Shown: positions 1 to 9,007 of the stretch, in pieces
Numbering within the stretch: position 1 is the first letter of the stretch
Layout: each line of letters begins with the position of its first letter
NCBI RefSeq assembly: GCF_040219215.1
Contig: NZ_JAVJSX010000044.1
Coordinates: 124,001-188,000 of the forward strand
Direction of reading: 5' to 3'
Length of the DNA: 64,000 nucleotides
Source: Thalassobaculum_A sp040219215
GTDB lineage: Bacteria; Pseudomonadota; Alphaproteobacteria; Thalassobaculales; Thalassobaculaceae
The notes under the pieces: model-generated
What the model was told of the DNA's origin: nothing
Databases searched by the model: none
The model's input: only the letters and a program-made list of their open reading frames with translations
Translations under genes and position numbers: made by a program

Positions 1-2378
1 GTCTCCCGGATCTCTGCGAAGGTCGACAGCGGGATGCGACCGCGTGGCGTTTCGACCAGTAGTCCAGCAAGCCCTTCGGTCGTCCGATCTGCATCGTGCA
101 TCCGGATGACGAGATCGAAACGCCGCTCGCCATCGAGGATCTCGGATACGGTTTCGCCCATGGTCAGGCTTTGCAGCGCCTCGGTGATCGTGCTCGGAGC
201 CACGCCGTAGCTGGCTGCGCGGTCGTAGTCGACCGCAATCTCGATCTGTGGGATCCGTGCCTGGGTAGCGACAGCGACGTCGCCGATGCCGGAAACGACC
301 TTCAGCTTCTGTTCAAACGTACCGGCGATCGACCGGAGTGTATCGAGATCATCGCCGTAGATCTTCAATGCGATCTTCGCCCGGACTCCGGAGATCATGT
401 GATCAATGCGGTGCGACAGCGGTTCGTCCAGCAGGATGCGCACCGGCAGGGAGGAGAGGCGTTGACGGATGTCTTGTCGGATTTCCTCGTCGGTTCGATC
501 GGCGCGCAGCAGTCTGACATTGACCTCGGAGACGTTGATGCCCTCCGCATGCTCGTCCAGTTCTGCGCGCCCGGTCCGCCGGCCCACCGTAATCACCTCC
601 GGGACCTGCATGATGAGACGCTCGACCATACGCCCGATGCGGTTCGACGCTTCCAGGGAAATTCCAGGGCTCAATTCGGCCAGAACCACAATCGAACCTT
701 CGTTCATGGTCGGCATGAAGACCCGCGGGATCCAGATCAGGCTCATCCCGACGACGACCACGGCAGACAACGCACCGATTGCCACGGTGCGCGTGCGGAC
801 AATGGCCCAGCCGACCACGCGTCGGTTGACGCGTTTCAGGAAGCGCAGGACCGCTCCATCCTCGTTCTCCAAAACCTTGGAGTTCGACAGCAGAAAGTAG
901 CAGAGCACCGGCGTGACCGAGATCGCGGTCACCAGGCTCGCCAGGATCGCCATGACATAGGCGGTGGCGAACGGCGCGAACATCCGACCTTCAATCCCGG
1001 ACAGCGCGTACAGCGGCAGCAACACCACGACGATGATGATGGTGGCGATCAGGATGCCGGATCGAACCTCCATCGACGCTTCGGCGACGACGCGTACCGC
1101 GGGGCGGGGATTCGGCAGCAACGCGTTCTGACGCAGCCGCCGGAACACGTTCTCGACGCCGACGACCGCATCGTCCACCAACTCACCGATCGCGATGGCA
1201 AGGCCGCCGAGCGTCATGGTGTTGATCGACTGGCCCATGAAACTGAGTACCAGAATCGCGGCGCACGCCGAGATCGGGATGGCGGTCAGTGAAATGATCG
1301 TGGTTCGGGCATTCATCAGGAAGATGAACAGGACGATCGTAACCACCACCGATGCTTCGACCAGAACGCGCTCGACGTTCTCGACCGAAGTCGTGATGAA
1401 GTCTCCCTGATCGTAAATGATGTCGCGGAACTTCACGTCGCGGGGGAAGTTCTGGCTGAGCCCGGCCATCGCCTGCTTCACGGACGCCACCAGCGACGTG
1501 CTGTCCGCCCCCGGTTGCTTCATGACCGATACGATGACGGCCGGCTCGGCCATGTAACCGGCGTCGCCGCGTTTGACGCGCGGCTCGAACTCAACGTCCG
1601 CAATCTGGCTCAAGGCGATGGAGATGCCGCTTCGCTCGGCGACGATCAGCTTGCGCAGGTCATCCAGCGCCCGAGTCCGACTGACGTTGCGGATCACGTA
1701 TTCCCGGTCGTGCTGATTGACGAAGCCACCGCCGGTGTTGGCGCCAAACTTATGCAGTGCGTCGGACAAGTTCTCCAGGCTGACGTCCAGCGACATCATC
1801 TGACTGGGGTTCGGCTTGACCCGGTACTGACGTACTTCACCGCCAATCGGGATGACCTGGGCAACCCCTGGAATGGCAAGCAGTCGCGGACGAATCACCC
1901 AGTCGACCATCTCCCGCAGATTCATCGCGGAAGTCTCGGTGGAGGTGAACGCCATCAGCATGATCTCGCCCATCACCGATGACATCGGCGCCATGAACGG
2001 CACTAACCCGGGCGGCAGGCTGTTTGAGATCTGCCCCAGTCGCTCGACTACGAACTGCCGGTCAATGTAGACGTCGGTGTCCCAGTCAAACTCCAGATAG
2101 ACCACTGACAGGCCGGCACCGGACGTGCTTCGGACTCGCTGCATGCCCGGCAGTCCGCTCATCGCGGCTTCGATCGGATAGGTGACGAGGGACTCGACCT
2201 CTTCCGGTGACAAGCCCTCAGCCTCGGTGATTAGCGTCACCATCGGCCGCGTCAGGTCCGGCAGCACGTCGATCGGCATCGCCCTGAGCGATATCAGCCC
2301 GTAAATCACCAGACCGAGCGCCACGATCAGGACGAACAGGCGATGGCGCAGGCTCTGCTCAACGGTGTAGGCAAACAT
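1..2378 (-). CDS. Heavy-metal-type RND efflux pump, inner-membrane subunit (CzcA/CusA family), partial
   Basis: Proton-driven inner-membrane subunit of a tripartite efflux pump, most like the heavy-metal (HME) branch of RND transporters. The reading frame opens at an ATG (start MFAYTVEQSLRHRLF) and runs off the window after about 792 residues, so the C-terminal third is missing. Visible are the first membrane helix, the first periplasmic loop, the helix 2-4 block with GELVDDAVVGVEN near residue 396, and the start of the second periplasmic loop. In the family this helix carries acidic residues for proton relay. It is the last seen gene of a minus-strand operon after an adaptor and a His-rich membrane protein. 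No outer-membrane channel gene is visible on this side. The metal is not assigned, since the helix-4 motif matches neither the textbook CzcA nor CusA form exactly. Family call sure, substrate unknown. Confidence 0.9.
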   Translation of the reverse strand, partial: MFAYTVEQSLRHRLFVLIVALGLVIYGLISLRAMPIDVLPDLTRPMVTLITEAEGLSPEEVESLVTYPIEAAMSGLPGMQRVRSTSGAGLSVVYLEFDWDTDVYIDRQFVVERLGQISNSLPPGLVPFMAPMSSVMGEIMLMAFTSTETSAMNLREMVDWVIRPRLLAIPGVAQVIPIGGEVRQYRVKPNPSQMMSLDVSLENLSDALHKFGANTGGGFVNQHDREYVIRNVSRTRALDDLRKLIVAERSGISIALSQIADVEFEPRVKRGDAGYMAEPAVIVSVMKQPGADSTSLVASVKQAMAGLSQNFPRDVKFRDIIYDQGDFITTSVENVERVLVEASVVVTIVLFIFLMNARTTIISLTAIPISACAAILVLSFMGQSINTMTLGGLAIAIGELVDDAVVGVENVFRRLRQNALLPNPRPAVRVVAEASMEVRSGILIATIIIVVVLLPLYALSGIEGRMFAPFATAYVMAILASLVTAISVTPVLCYFLLSNSKVLENEDGAVLRFLKRVNRRVVGWAIVRTRTVAIGALSAVVVVGMSLIWIPRVFMPTMNEGSIVVLAELSPGISLEASNRIGRMVERLIMQVPEVITVGRRTGRAELDEHAEGINVSEVNVRLLRADRTDEEIRQDIRQRLSSLPVRILLDEPLSHRIDHMISGVRAKIALKIYGDDLDTLRSIAGTFEQKLKVVSGIGDVAVATQARIPQIEIAVDYDRAASYGVAPSTITEALQSLTMGETVSEILDGERRFDLVIRMHDADRTTEGLAGLLVETPRGRIPLSTFAEIRE

Positions 2379-2429
2379 AGGGCGGCTCTCCGCTCGGCTC
2401 GTTTCACTCGCCGACCGGCGAGCGCCGGA

Positions 2430-3095
2430 TCAGACCAGACCAGTGGCCGCGATCATCGTGACGATGCCAACACCGGTGACCCCCAAACCAATCCACCGAC
2501 GGCGACCGGTGCCGCGCAGGCCGGCCACCGCCCCGAACAGCGCGATAAGCCCGGCAGCAGCGGGAAGTACGAACGGTCGGACGCCATCCCAGAGCGCGAC
2601 CCGCTCACCGGTCGGCTTGCCAGTGGTCGGGCCATGGTCGTGGCCCTCGTGGTCCCCCTCGGCGGTACCCGACATGCGGGCAAGCAGGACTTCCTCCCGG
2701 TCGCCGGACACCACCGTGGCGATAAGCTCGACGGATTCGGCGTCTTCAATCGACAGACCCTCGGGCGGCCACGGGGACACGACGTACAATCCGGGGGCCG
2801 TTTCCTCGGCGGTTACCAGTGCATCTCCGGCAAATATCTCGATACGCGCGTCTTTGGCGGGAGCATTGGTCTCGGTATTGTCGAGAAATATCACCAACTG
2901 GCCGGCCTTTGGCATCGCGACGAACTGGAAGTTTGCACCGACCGTCGACGCCCGAGCCGCAAGGTCCTCGAAGCTGACCGCCGGACCCTCCGGGGCACCG
3001 TGATTGTGGCCTTCACTCGCAAAAGCGTTGACAGGCAACGACAGGCCGAACGCGAGCAACAATGCGGCTTTCGTCAGATTGCGTAGCCCTGCCAT
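2430..3095 (-). CDS. His-rich exported protein with C-terminal membrane segments, RND-associated
   Basis: A 221-residue protein with a signal peptide (hydrophobic residues about 10-26, ending NAFAS), a mature N terminus starting with a GHNHG cluster, a periplasmic domain, a second His cluster (GDHEGHDHG near residue 150) and two hydrophobic segments at the C terminus (about 175-220). It sits between adaptor and pump. Its ATG overlaps the adaptor stop codon (TGATG), and a GGAGG lies 7 bases before it. A GTG one codon earlier is possible but too close to that site. The His clusters suggest binding of a transition metal, and the position suggests a periplasmic metal-binding accessory of the pump. 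Both are inference. I do not recognise a named family. Confidence 0.75.
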   Translation of the reverse strand: MAGLRNLTKAALLLAFGLSLPVNAFASEGHNHGAPEGPAVSFEDLAARASTVGANFQFVAMPKAGQLVIFLDNTETNAPAKDARIEIFAGDALVTAEETAPGLYVVSPWPPEGLSIEDAESVELIATVVSGDREEVLLARMSGTAEGDHEGHDHGPTTGKPTGERVALWDGVRPFVLPAAAGLIALFGAVAGLRGTGRRRWIGLGVTGVGIVTMIAATGLV

Positions 3096-4870
3096 CACCG
3101 AACCTCCGACAGCAAGGTGGCGCCGCTGACGACGACCCGCGCGCCTTCCGGCAACCCGGCCTCGATGGCGACAACCGACCCGTCAACCGGTTTCCATCGG
3201 ACACGGAAGGTCTCGAAGCGTTCGGCCGAGGTCGCGGCCCACAAACCGGTCTCGCCGTTTCCGCCGCGCACCAGCGCGCTGCGCGGGACCAGTACACCCT
3301 CGGCGGAGACCGGTTCGTGTACCAAGACCGTCACGCGTTCACCTATTCTCAGCCCAGAGACGGGCTGCTGGATACGGAACTGCAGCGGCGCGGACTGCTG
3401 CGTCAACGTCCAACCAGCCCCCTCGTAGCTGAGCGCTAGGGATGCGCCGCTGGATCGTCGTGCCGTCGCTCCCTTGATCTGCGTTGGCGGTTCGCTGCCG
3501 AACCAGTCGGCCTCGACCCACAACCGCTGCTCGTCCACGATCTCCCAGAGCAGATGCTGGGCCTCCACCACTTGACCGACACGAGCGTCGGCGCGCGCAA
3601 CCACACCGCTGGCCGAGGCGAGGATCGGTTCGCGACCCTCAAGTCCTTCGAGAAGCGCATCCCGGTGACGGCGCAACTTGTCCAGTTCCAGGCGGATCGA
3701 AAGAATACGCCCCTGCCGGAACGGGAGCAGCGGCAACTCACGGGAGCGCGCCAACTCCAGTTCCTTTTCGGCAACCTCGCCGCGCAACGTCGCGATCTCG
3801 GCTTCCATCGACGCCCGGTCGCGGTTCGACCAGATCGGTCGGAGATATCCGAGAACCTCGCCCTCCGTGACCCGCTGGCCGAGGCGCGGCAGGCCCCAGT
3901 CCACAGCCTCAATCCGTCCGTCCTGGCTCGCCTGGACGAGGCCCGATGCCGTCGGATCGGCGATCACATGGCCGATCAGTGTCCGGCTGGACGTAACGCC
4001 GCCTTTGCACGGGTATCCGGTTCGGATCTGCAGCAACCGTTGGGCGACCTTAGGCAGGAACACCGCGCCGTCGGGCAACCGAACGGCCGGCTCGGACATC
4101 AACCCCAACTCGGTGAGCTTGGCGAGTGTTGCGGACTCCGTCTCGCGAGCCTCTTTCAGCGCCAGAGCTGGCCAAGTGCACACGACATCGGTTTCCGTCC
4201 CCGCGACGTTGCTCTCACCTTGTCGCTGCACTGCCGCCGCACTGATGGAGGCGTTCTCGAGCCGAACGGCGGTCTCGGGTGTCTTGGTCGCCACTTTGGT
4301 GCCGGCAGAGGCGGGAACTCTCAATTGAGCGTCGGGCTTGCTGAAGCCGGTTTCGGCCATTGCCGTTGCTTTGGACGGACCATCGAGCGATGGCGTCAGG
4401 TTGGCTTGCCCGGTTCCGGTCCAGGCGCCGATCCTGGCGTTTTCCGCGGTGCTGGCTGCTTGCGCCGCCGCGGGTCCCTGGGGTGAGGCCGGCGTCGGTT
4501 CGGTTTGGACCGGCACGATACCGAGTGAGGTCACGATATGCGTTCCAACGATGCCGCTGGTCTGCAGCAACTCGCCGCCGAGATAGTATGCGCCAAGCGC
4601 AAGCTGCCAACTGGTGGCCGAAATGGTATCGGCAGCGGCGAGTGCTGTTGCGCCGGTGGACTCGACCAATGATAGAGGGTTTGATTCAGGCGTTTGGGTG
4701 GTTCTTGGCTCGGCGTCCGTCGGCACTGCGGCGACCGGCTCAGCGACCGCGGCTGGCATCGACGGATTGCCAAGGTTCGACCGGTCCAACGCGGATCCGA
4801 CCGACACATAGACGCCCATGACAAAGATGGCTGCAGTAGCGGCCGCCGCCCCGATCGTTCCGCGTCGCAT
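3095..4870 (-). CDS. Periplasmic adaptor (membrane-fusion) protein of the RND pump, with long N-terminal extension
   Basis: HlyD/CusB-type adaptor that would link the RND pump to an outer-membrane channel. The C-terminal half has the expected order: a lipoyl-like half (IGHVIADP, GRIEAVDWGLPRLGQRV), an alpha-hairpin rich in Glu/Arg/Leu (from MEAEIATLRGEVAEKELELA), the second lipoyl half (ASGVVARADARVGQVV), then beta-barrel and membrane-proximal domains (VLVPRSALVRGG). Before these lies a signal-anchor helix and roughly 200 residues of Ala/Thr/Pro/Ser-rich sequence, far longer than usual, plus a Cys-containing segment (TDVVCTW and TGYPCKGG). I chose the ATG at 4870 because GGAGGGG lies 5 bases upstream. 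A GTG five codons earlier overlaps that site. First gene of the operon, overlapping the next by one base. Confidence 0.85.
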   Translation of the reverse strand: MRRGTIGAAAATAAIFVMGVYVSVGSALDRSNLGNPSMPAAVAEPVAAVPTDAEPRTTQTPESNPLSLVESTGATALAAADTISATSWQLALGAYYLGGELLQTSGIVGTHIVTSLGIVPVQTEPTPASPQGPAAAQAASTAENARIGAWTGTGQANLTPSLDGPSKATAMAETGFSKPDAQLRVPASAGTKVATKTPETAVRLENASISAAAVQRQGESNVAGTETDVVCTWPALALKEARETESATLAKLTELGLMSEPAVRLPDGAVFLPKVAQRLLQIRTGYPCKGGVTSSRTLIGHVIADPTASGLVQASQDGRIEAVDWGLPRLGQRVTEGEVLGYLRPIWSNRDRASMEAEIATLRGEVAEKELELARSRELPLLPFRQGRILSIRLELDKLRRHRDALLEGLEGREPILASASGVVARADARVGQVVEAQHLLWEIVDEQRLWVEADWFGSEPPTQIKGATARRSSGASLALSYEGAGWTLTQQSAPLQFRIQQPVSGLRIGERVTVLVHEPVSAEGVLVPRSALVRGGNGETGLWAATSAERFETFRVRWKPVDGSVVAIEAGLPEGARVVVSGATLLSEVR

Positions 4871-5084
4871 GGACGCCCCTCCCACTCCTGATGCCCGTTC
4901 TGGGTACCGAACCCCAACTTAACTCCACCCGAGATGCCTCTTCAATAACTTAGACGCGGATCTGGGGTGTTTCGGCAAGGCCAGCGATGCCACGGCCGTC
5001 CAATTGTCTGCAAGCCTCGATCGGTTGACCTGGTCTCTCGATATCTGGCAAGCATGATTCAGGCCAAAGTACGGGACCTCGGAC

Positions 5085-5894
5085 ATGCGACGGGTGACAG
5101 CCGACCAACTTGCAATTGCACGCGAGCCGTCATTGGGACTGCGCCTGTCGGACGTGACATTGCTGATCCTGGTTGGCCTGACCGGCGCGGGGAAGTCTAC
5201 GGCCGTTGAGCGACTGGCCGCTGATCTGGCGTTTGCCGCGCTGCTACCCGACCGGCGGGCGCTTACAGACGCGCTGATTCTTCCCATGATGACCGGAGAC
5301 CGGACACTCGTGTCGGATCGTGTCACCCGGTTCCGGTTGACGGCGGCGTTCAAGGACCAGCACCCCGGCGGCATGGGCGATGTCCTGCAGTGGTTGACGC
5401 TGCCCGGAGATCTGCCGGCGGGCGTCATCCTGTTCGACGGGTTGCGGGGCGAGGCGGAGGTTACGGCGGCTGCAAGGCTGCCGAACGCACGGTTCCTGGT
5501 GCTGGAATGTTCACCGCAGGAACGGCTGTGGCGCCTGTGCGGGCGGAACGATCCGTTCGATGGCACCCATGGTCGTGAATGTGCAGCGACCGGCGCGGGT
5601 AGAGAGATGATCCAGGCAAGGCTGACCGATCAGAAGTTCGATACCCTCGTGCCCGGAGACGTGCTCGACCGGCTCGCCCGGTCGTTGACCGATCTGGCCG
5701 TCGATCCGGATGCCGTGTCGCGCGGTGCCGCGATTATCGTGGAGGAGTCCCGGCATTACGATCCTGAGGCGGCGACCGCTGCGCTGCGACGTTCGGCCCC
5801 GAGCCGGACCCTGGTGGTCGACACGGCGACCACGCGGCCGGTTGACGTTGCGGCCGCGGTCGCGTCGAACTGGCCGGACATTGTGAGGGTTTAG
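5085..5894 (+). CDS. P-loop NTPase/kinase-like protein of unknown function
   Basis: A 269-residue soluble protein with a clear Walker A motif (GLTGAGKST, residues 31-39) and a plausible Walker B strand (VILFD, about 114-118). The size, the motif order and the later LVLECSPQERLWRL segment resemble small P-loop kinases rather than ABC or AAA ATPases, but no substrate motif is recognised. It is divergent from the RND operon and followed by about 230 bases without a gene, so it appears monocistronic. No strong ribosome-binding site precedes the ATG. Alternative readings are a shikimate/gluconate-kinase-fold enzyme or a GTPase-like regulator. NTP binding is well supported and the function is unknown. 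Confidence 0.75.
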   Translation: MRRVTADQLAIAREPSLGLRLSDVTLLILVGLTGAGKSTAVERLAADLAFAALLPDRRALTDALILPMMTGDRTLVSDRVTRFRLTAAFKDQHPGGMGDVLQWLTLPGDLPAGVILFDGLRGEAEVTAAARLPNARFLVLECSPQERLWRLCGRNDPFDGTHGRECAATGAGREMIQARLTDQKFDTLVPGDVLDRLARSLTDLAVDPDAVSRGAAIIVEESRHYDPEAATAALRRSAPSRTLVVDTATTRPVDVAAAVASNWPDIVRV

Positions 5895-6128
5895 TCGGCG
5901 CGTGCCTCGTCGGAGGTCGTTGCGGTATCCGCGGTGCATTCGACGATCAGTTCCAGGACTTCGCTCCCGGCCTGGTGTCGGAGCGGGACATGGTGCCGGG
6001 CGGGCGGAGTGGATCACCGCCGGAATGGTTTAACCTGCATTCGAAGCGGTGGACGTCGACGTTGCCGAACCGCCGGCCCGATCGGCCGCCACACGATGTT
6101 AGCCGACGAGCGGACAAGGAGGTCAACG

Positions 6129-6896
6129 ATGGCGGATGGGGCGATTTATCCAAGCCTCCAGGATCGGGTCGTGCTGGTGACGGGCGGCGCGTCGGGGATC
6201 GGGGCCTCGATCGTCGAGCACTTCTGCCGGCAGCGGGCGCAGGTGGGCTTCGTTGACCGTGACATCGAAGCAGCCGATGGGCTGATCGCCCGGCTGTCGG
6301 GCGCCGGGCATTCCACACCCGTGTTCAAGGCATGCGACCTGTGCAACATCGATGAGCTGCGCGCCGCGATCGATGCGATCCGCATTGAGCTTGGACCGAT
6401 CACCGTACTGATCAACAACGCCGCCCACGATGAGCGTCACACCATTGATTCCGTGACGCCGGAGTATTGGGACGACCGTATGGCGGTCAACCTGCGCCAT
6501 CAGTTCTTCGCGGTGCAGGCGGTTTGGCACGGCATGGCCGAAGCCGGCGGCGGTGCCATCGTGAACCTTGGGTCGGTCAGCTGGATGATCGGACAGGGTG
6601 GGATGCCCGGCTACTCCGCGGCAAAGTCGGCGGTAGTCGGGTTGACGCGGTCCCTGGCCCGCGATCTCGGCGTCCACAACATCCGGGTCAACTCGGTGCT
6701 GCCGGGCTGGATCATGACCAAGCGGCAGATCGACAAGTGGCTGACACCGGAAGGCGAGGCCGATCTGATGAAGAACCAGTGCCTGAAGCGGAAGCTCGAG
6801 CCTGCCGATGTCGCCCGCGTGGTGGTGTTCTTTGCCTCCGACGAGGCCGCGGCCTGCACCAACCAGAACTACATCGTTGATGGCGGCTGGGTGTAG
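6129..6896 (+). CDS. Short-chain dehydrogenase, D-xylose/aldose 1-dehydrogenase-like
   Basis: NAD(P)-dependent oxidoreductase of the classical SDR family, 255 residues. Visible are the cofactor glycine motif TGGASGIG (18-25), NNA (about 95-97), the catalytic Ser in NLGSVSW, and the YSAAK pair (Tyr162, Lys166). The N-terminal YPSLQDRVVLVTGG start, the CDL and NLRHQFF segments, the VLPGWIMTKRQ region and the end (NYIVDGGWV) are very like Caulobacter-type D-xylose 1-dehydrogenase and related aldose dehydrogenases, which oxidise sugars to lactones. The start is fixed by a near-perfect AAGGAGGT four bases upstream of the ATG. No other sugar-pathway gene is adjacent, so the sugar is uncertain. It converges on the STAS gene. 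Confidence 0.88.
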   Translation: MADGAIYPSLQDRVVLVTGGASGIGASIVEHFCRQRAQVGFVDRDIEAADGLIARLSGAGHSTPVFKACDLCNIDELRAAIDAIRIELGPITVLINNAAHDERHTIDSVTPEYWDDRMAVNLRHQFFAVQAVWHGMAEAGGGAIVNLGSVSWMIGQGGMPGYSAAKSAVVGLTRSLARDLGVHNIRVNSVLPGWIMTKRQIDKWLTPEGEADLMKNQCLKRKLEPADVARVVVFFASDEAAACTNQNYIVDGGWV

Positions 6897-6911
6897 GTCG
6901 CCGGGCCGAGA

Positions 6912-7244
6912 TCAGACCCGGGCGACCGCCTCGTCGCGGTTGGCGCAGACGGTCAGCACGTTGATGAAGCCGCTGATCTCGAACACTTCGCGGACGTGAT
7001 CGGTAAGCGAGTGCAGCACCAGGCCGCCGCCGGCCGCCTTGACCCGCTTGGCAACCACCAGGAACACGCGCAGCCCGGCGCTCGACAGGTAGTCCAGCGC
7101 CGAGGCGTCCACCACGACCCGCTTTTGCCCGGCTTCGATCTGCACCACGATCTTGGCTTCAGTGTCCGCTGCGTTGGTGCTGTCCAGCCGTCCGGTCAGG
7201 ACGACGATGGCCAGGCCGTCCTGGCTCTCGATGGTCATCGTCAT
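6912..7244 (-). CDS. STAS-domain anti-sigma factor antagonist
   Basis: A 110-residue single STAS domain of the SpoIIAA/RsbV type. The key loop reads DYLSSAGLRV (residues 51-60). In the family a serine in this loop (Ser54 or Ser55 here) is phosphorylated by an RsbW-like kinase, and the unphosphorylated form binds that kinase. The gene lies 25 bases downstream of, and on the same strand as, such a kinase, so the two form a partner-switching pair. An in-frame ATG two codons in is an alternative start. No sigma factor or PP2C phosphatase gene is nearby, so the controlled output is unknown. In many proteobacteria such pairs act on the general stress response, exopolysaccharide or motility. Confidence 0.9.
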   Translation of the reverse strand: MTMTIESQDGLAIVVLTGRLDSTNAADTEAKIVVQIEAGQKRVVVDASALDYLSSAGLRVFLVVAKRVKAAGGGLVLHSLTDHVREVFEISGFINVLTVCANRDEAVARV

Positions 7245-7269
7245 GGCGCTGCTACCTCTGTCTGCATGC

Positions 7270-7683
7270 TTAAACGTTCTTCGTCAGGGTCAGGTGGTTG
7301 CCACCTTGGCGGCGAACGTAGCTCAGGCCGTCCAGTAGAGTCTTGGCGAAATGGACACCAAGACCGCCGATCGGCCGGTCTTCCAGCGGCGCGTCGAGCT
7401 CCGGCGCCTTGGCCTCGGCCGTCGGATCGAACGGCGTGCCCGGGTAACTGATCTCCATGATCATCTGCTGCGTTTCCAGCCGGAGCGACACGGTTATCTG
7501 AAGGTCAGGCGGTGGCGGGTTGTGCTCGATCGCGTTGGTAATCAATTCGTCGGCGGCCAGAGTTAGGTGATGAGCCGCGTTCCCCTGGACGCCGTGGCGC
7601 GCCGCGAACGCCTCGACCGCCAGCGCCAGTCGCCGAATCTCCGCAGTCTGGCCAGCAAGACGCAGGGTTTCTGTCGGTACCAT
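7270..7683 (-). CDS. RsbW/SpoIIAB-like serine kinase (HATPase_c_2 anti-sigma factor)
   Basis: A 137-residue GHKL-fold ATP-binding protein with the N box ADELITNAIEHN (Glu46, Asn50 bind Mg-ATP in the family) and a glycine-rich lid near GGLGVHF (about 107-113). It ends LTLTKNV. Proteins of this size and pattern act as anti-sigma factors or switch kinases that phosphorylate a STAS antagonist. The next gene is exactly such an antagonist. I chose ATG 7683. Its ribosome-binding site is weak, and a GTG about 20 codons upstream is possible, whereas the same frame extends far upstream only as an antisense artefact. Divergent from the two unknown paralogues, with which it shares a 144-base intergenic region. 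Confidence 0.85.
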   Translation of the reverse strand: MVPTETLRLAGQTAEIRRLALAVEAFAARHGVQGNAAHHLTLAADELITNAIEHNPPPPDLQITVSLRLETQQMIMEISYPGTPFDPTAEAKAPELDAPLEDRPIGGLGVHFAKTLLDGLSYVRRQGGNHLTLTKNV

Positions 7684-7827
7684 CGCATCTGGAAGCAGAG
7701 GGCTGGACGCCGGCCCGCTTACCTTCGAGCCCAGCGACACGATCAATAGGATTGTATATAGATTCGATGGTCTCAACGCTAGGTGATCCAAGCGCCGGAC
7801 CCGACACTGCAGCGACCGGGCAAAGAC

Positions 7828-8943
7828 GTGAACAAGGCAGATCGGACACGGGCGTCCATGGACGCAATCGACCGACGGATCCTGTCGATCGGACAGGGTG
7901 CCGAAGCGTTGCCTACCGTGTCTCTGGGCCAGATGATCACGATGCTCGGCGCTCATGGGCGGGCCGTCAGAGACGCTCGTGCGGACCAACTGATGATCCG
8001 CGGTCCGGTCTGGCAGTCGGTCGAGACGATCTCCAGGCATTTGCAAACATGTTTCTGTCCTTTGGTGCTTGACCGATTCGACCGTCTGCTGCCGACGAGT
8101 GACTTGACCTTCGCGCGACGTGGCGCCGATGAGGCCTCGCTGATCGACTATGCGGAAGCCGTTGCGGCGGTCTCTGCATGGGAGATGGCGGTCGGAAAGC
8201 ATGCGCTGCTGCGGGCCGAAATTCGCAAACGCTTGCTGTCGGTGTCGACCGCCTGCCTGGCCCGGATCGATGCGCACCTGTCGATCGCCGACGAAGCCGA
8301 CATTCCGGACTTCCGACAACTCGCCCGGGAGATCCTGCGGGCTGAGGTGGCCGAGTGGGTGTTCAGTCTGGCGGGAGCGCCCGAGCACTCTACCAAGATC
8401 CTGCAGCGGGCGAGCCGGGCTGCGCGCCAGTCCGTCGCGTGGGCGGGACGGGTGTTCGAGCGCTTTCGGGCCGAGCCCGACGAGTTCAGCCATTTCGATG
8501 CAGTCGCGACCCTAGCGGCTGTCGATGAGCTGCTGGTCGTCATCCTGCGTGTTCACGACAGCGACCGGATGGAGCGCGCATCCGGCAGCCACCCGTTCGT
8601 GCTGACGATCGGCGAGCAGGCGCTCCAGGAGTTCGTGACCGGGCTGGAGCACATGACCGCACGATACCTGGAGATAGCGGAGGATCATCTTCTGGCCGGC
8701 GGTGCGGCGGGAGCGTTTGTTCTATCGGTGTTGCAGGTGCTGCAACGCATCGTGCGACTCGACCACGTCCTGCTCCCGGTCGTGAGCACGCTGGGGGTCA
8801 AATTGAGCCATCAGGCAACCGTCCTGCGCATGCAGGAGATGCAAGGCAGGCTCCAGGCTTCGCTCGGAACCCACAACGCGCCGCCGGACGCCATGAAGAG
8901 GCTGGGAATCCTGGACACTGCGCTCGCATCGTTCGAAAAGTAG
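7828..8943 (+). CDS. Unknown all-helical protein, paralogue 1 of a tandem pair
   Basis: A 371-residue protein of no family I recognise. It is predicted mostly helical, with no signal peptide or membrane helix. It aligns end to end with the next gene, with about half the residues identical by eye and more in the second half. The best-conserved block contains HFDAVATL, then SDR..ER, then SGSHPFVLTIGEQA, then HMT.RYL.IAE. I chose the GTG at 7828 because it aligns with the start of the paralogue (VNKADR versus VTDADR), although a longer frame opens at 7783. The ribosome-binding site is poor. Lies divergent from an RsbW/STAS pair, which hints at a signalling or stress role. That is inference from position only. 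Confidence 0.8.
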   Translation: MNKADRTRASMDAIDRRILSIGQGAEALPTVSLGQMITMLGAHGRAVRDARADQLMIRGPVWQSVETISRHLQTCFCPLVLDRFDRLLPTSDLTFARRGADEASLIDYAEAVAAVSAWEMAVGKHALLRAEIRKRLLSVSTACLARIDAHLSIADEADIPDFRQLAREILRAEVAEWVFSLAGAPEHSTKILQRASRAARQSVAWAGRVFERFRAEPDEFSHFDAVATLAAVDELLVVILRVHDSDRMERASGSHPFVLTIGEQALQEFVTGLEHMTARYLEIAEDHLLAGGAAGAFVLSVLQVLQRIVRLDHVLLPVVSTLGVKLSHQATVLRMQEMQGRLQASLGTHNAPPDAMKRLGILDTALASFEK

Positions 8944-9007
8944 GTTGACGATACCGTAGAGGCGACCTGAAGACCGCGAAGGGCGGCAGGCTCCAGAGGG
9001 GAGAGGT

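Noticed and set aside
7270..8493. Long N-terminal extension of the RsbW-like kinase
   Set aside because: The extension is antisense to paralogue 1. The domain is complete from 7683.
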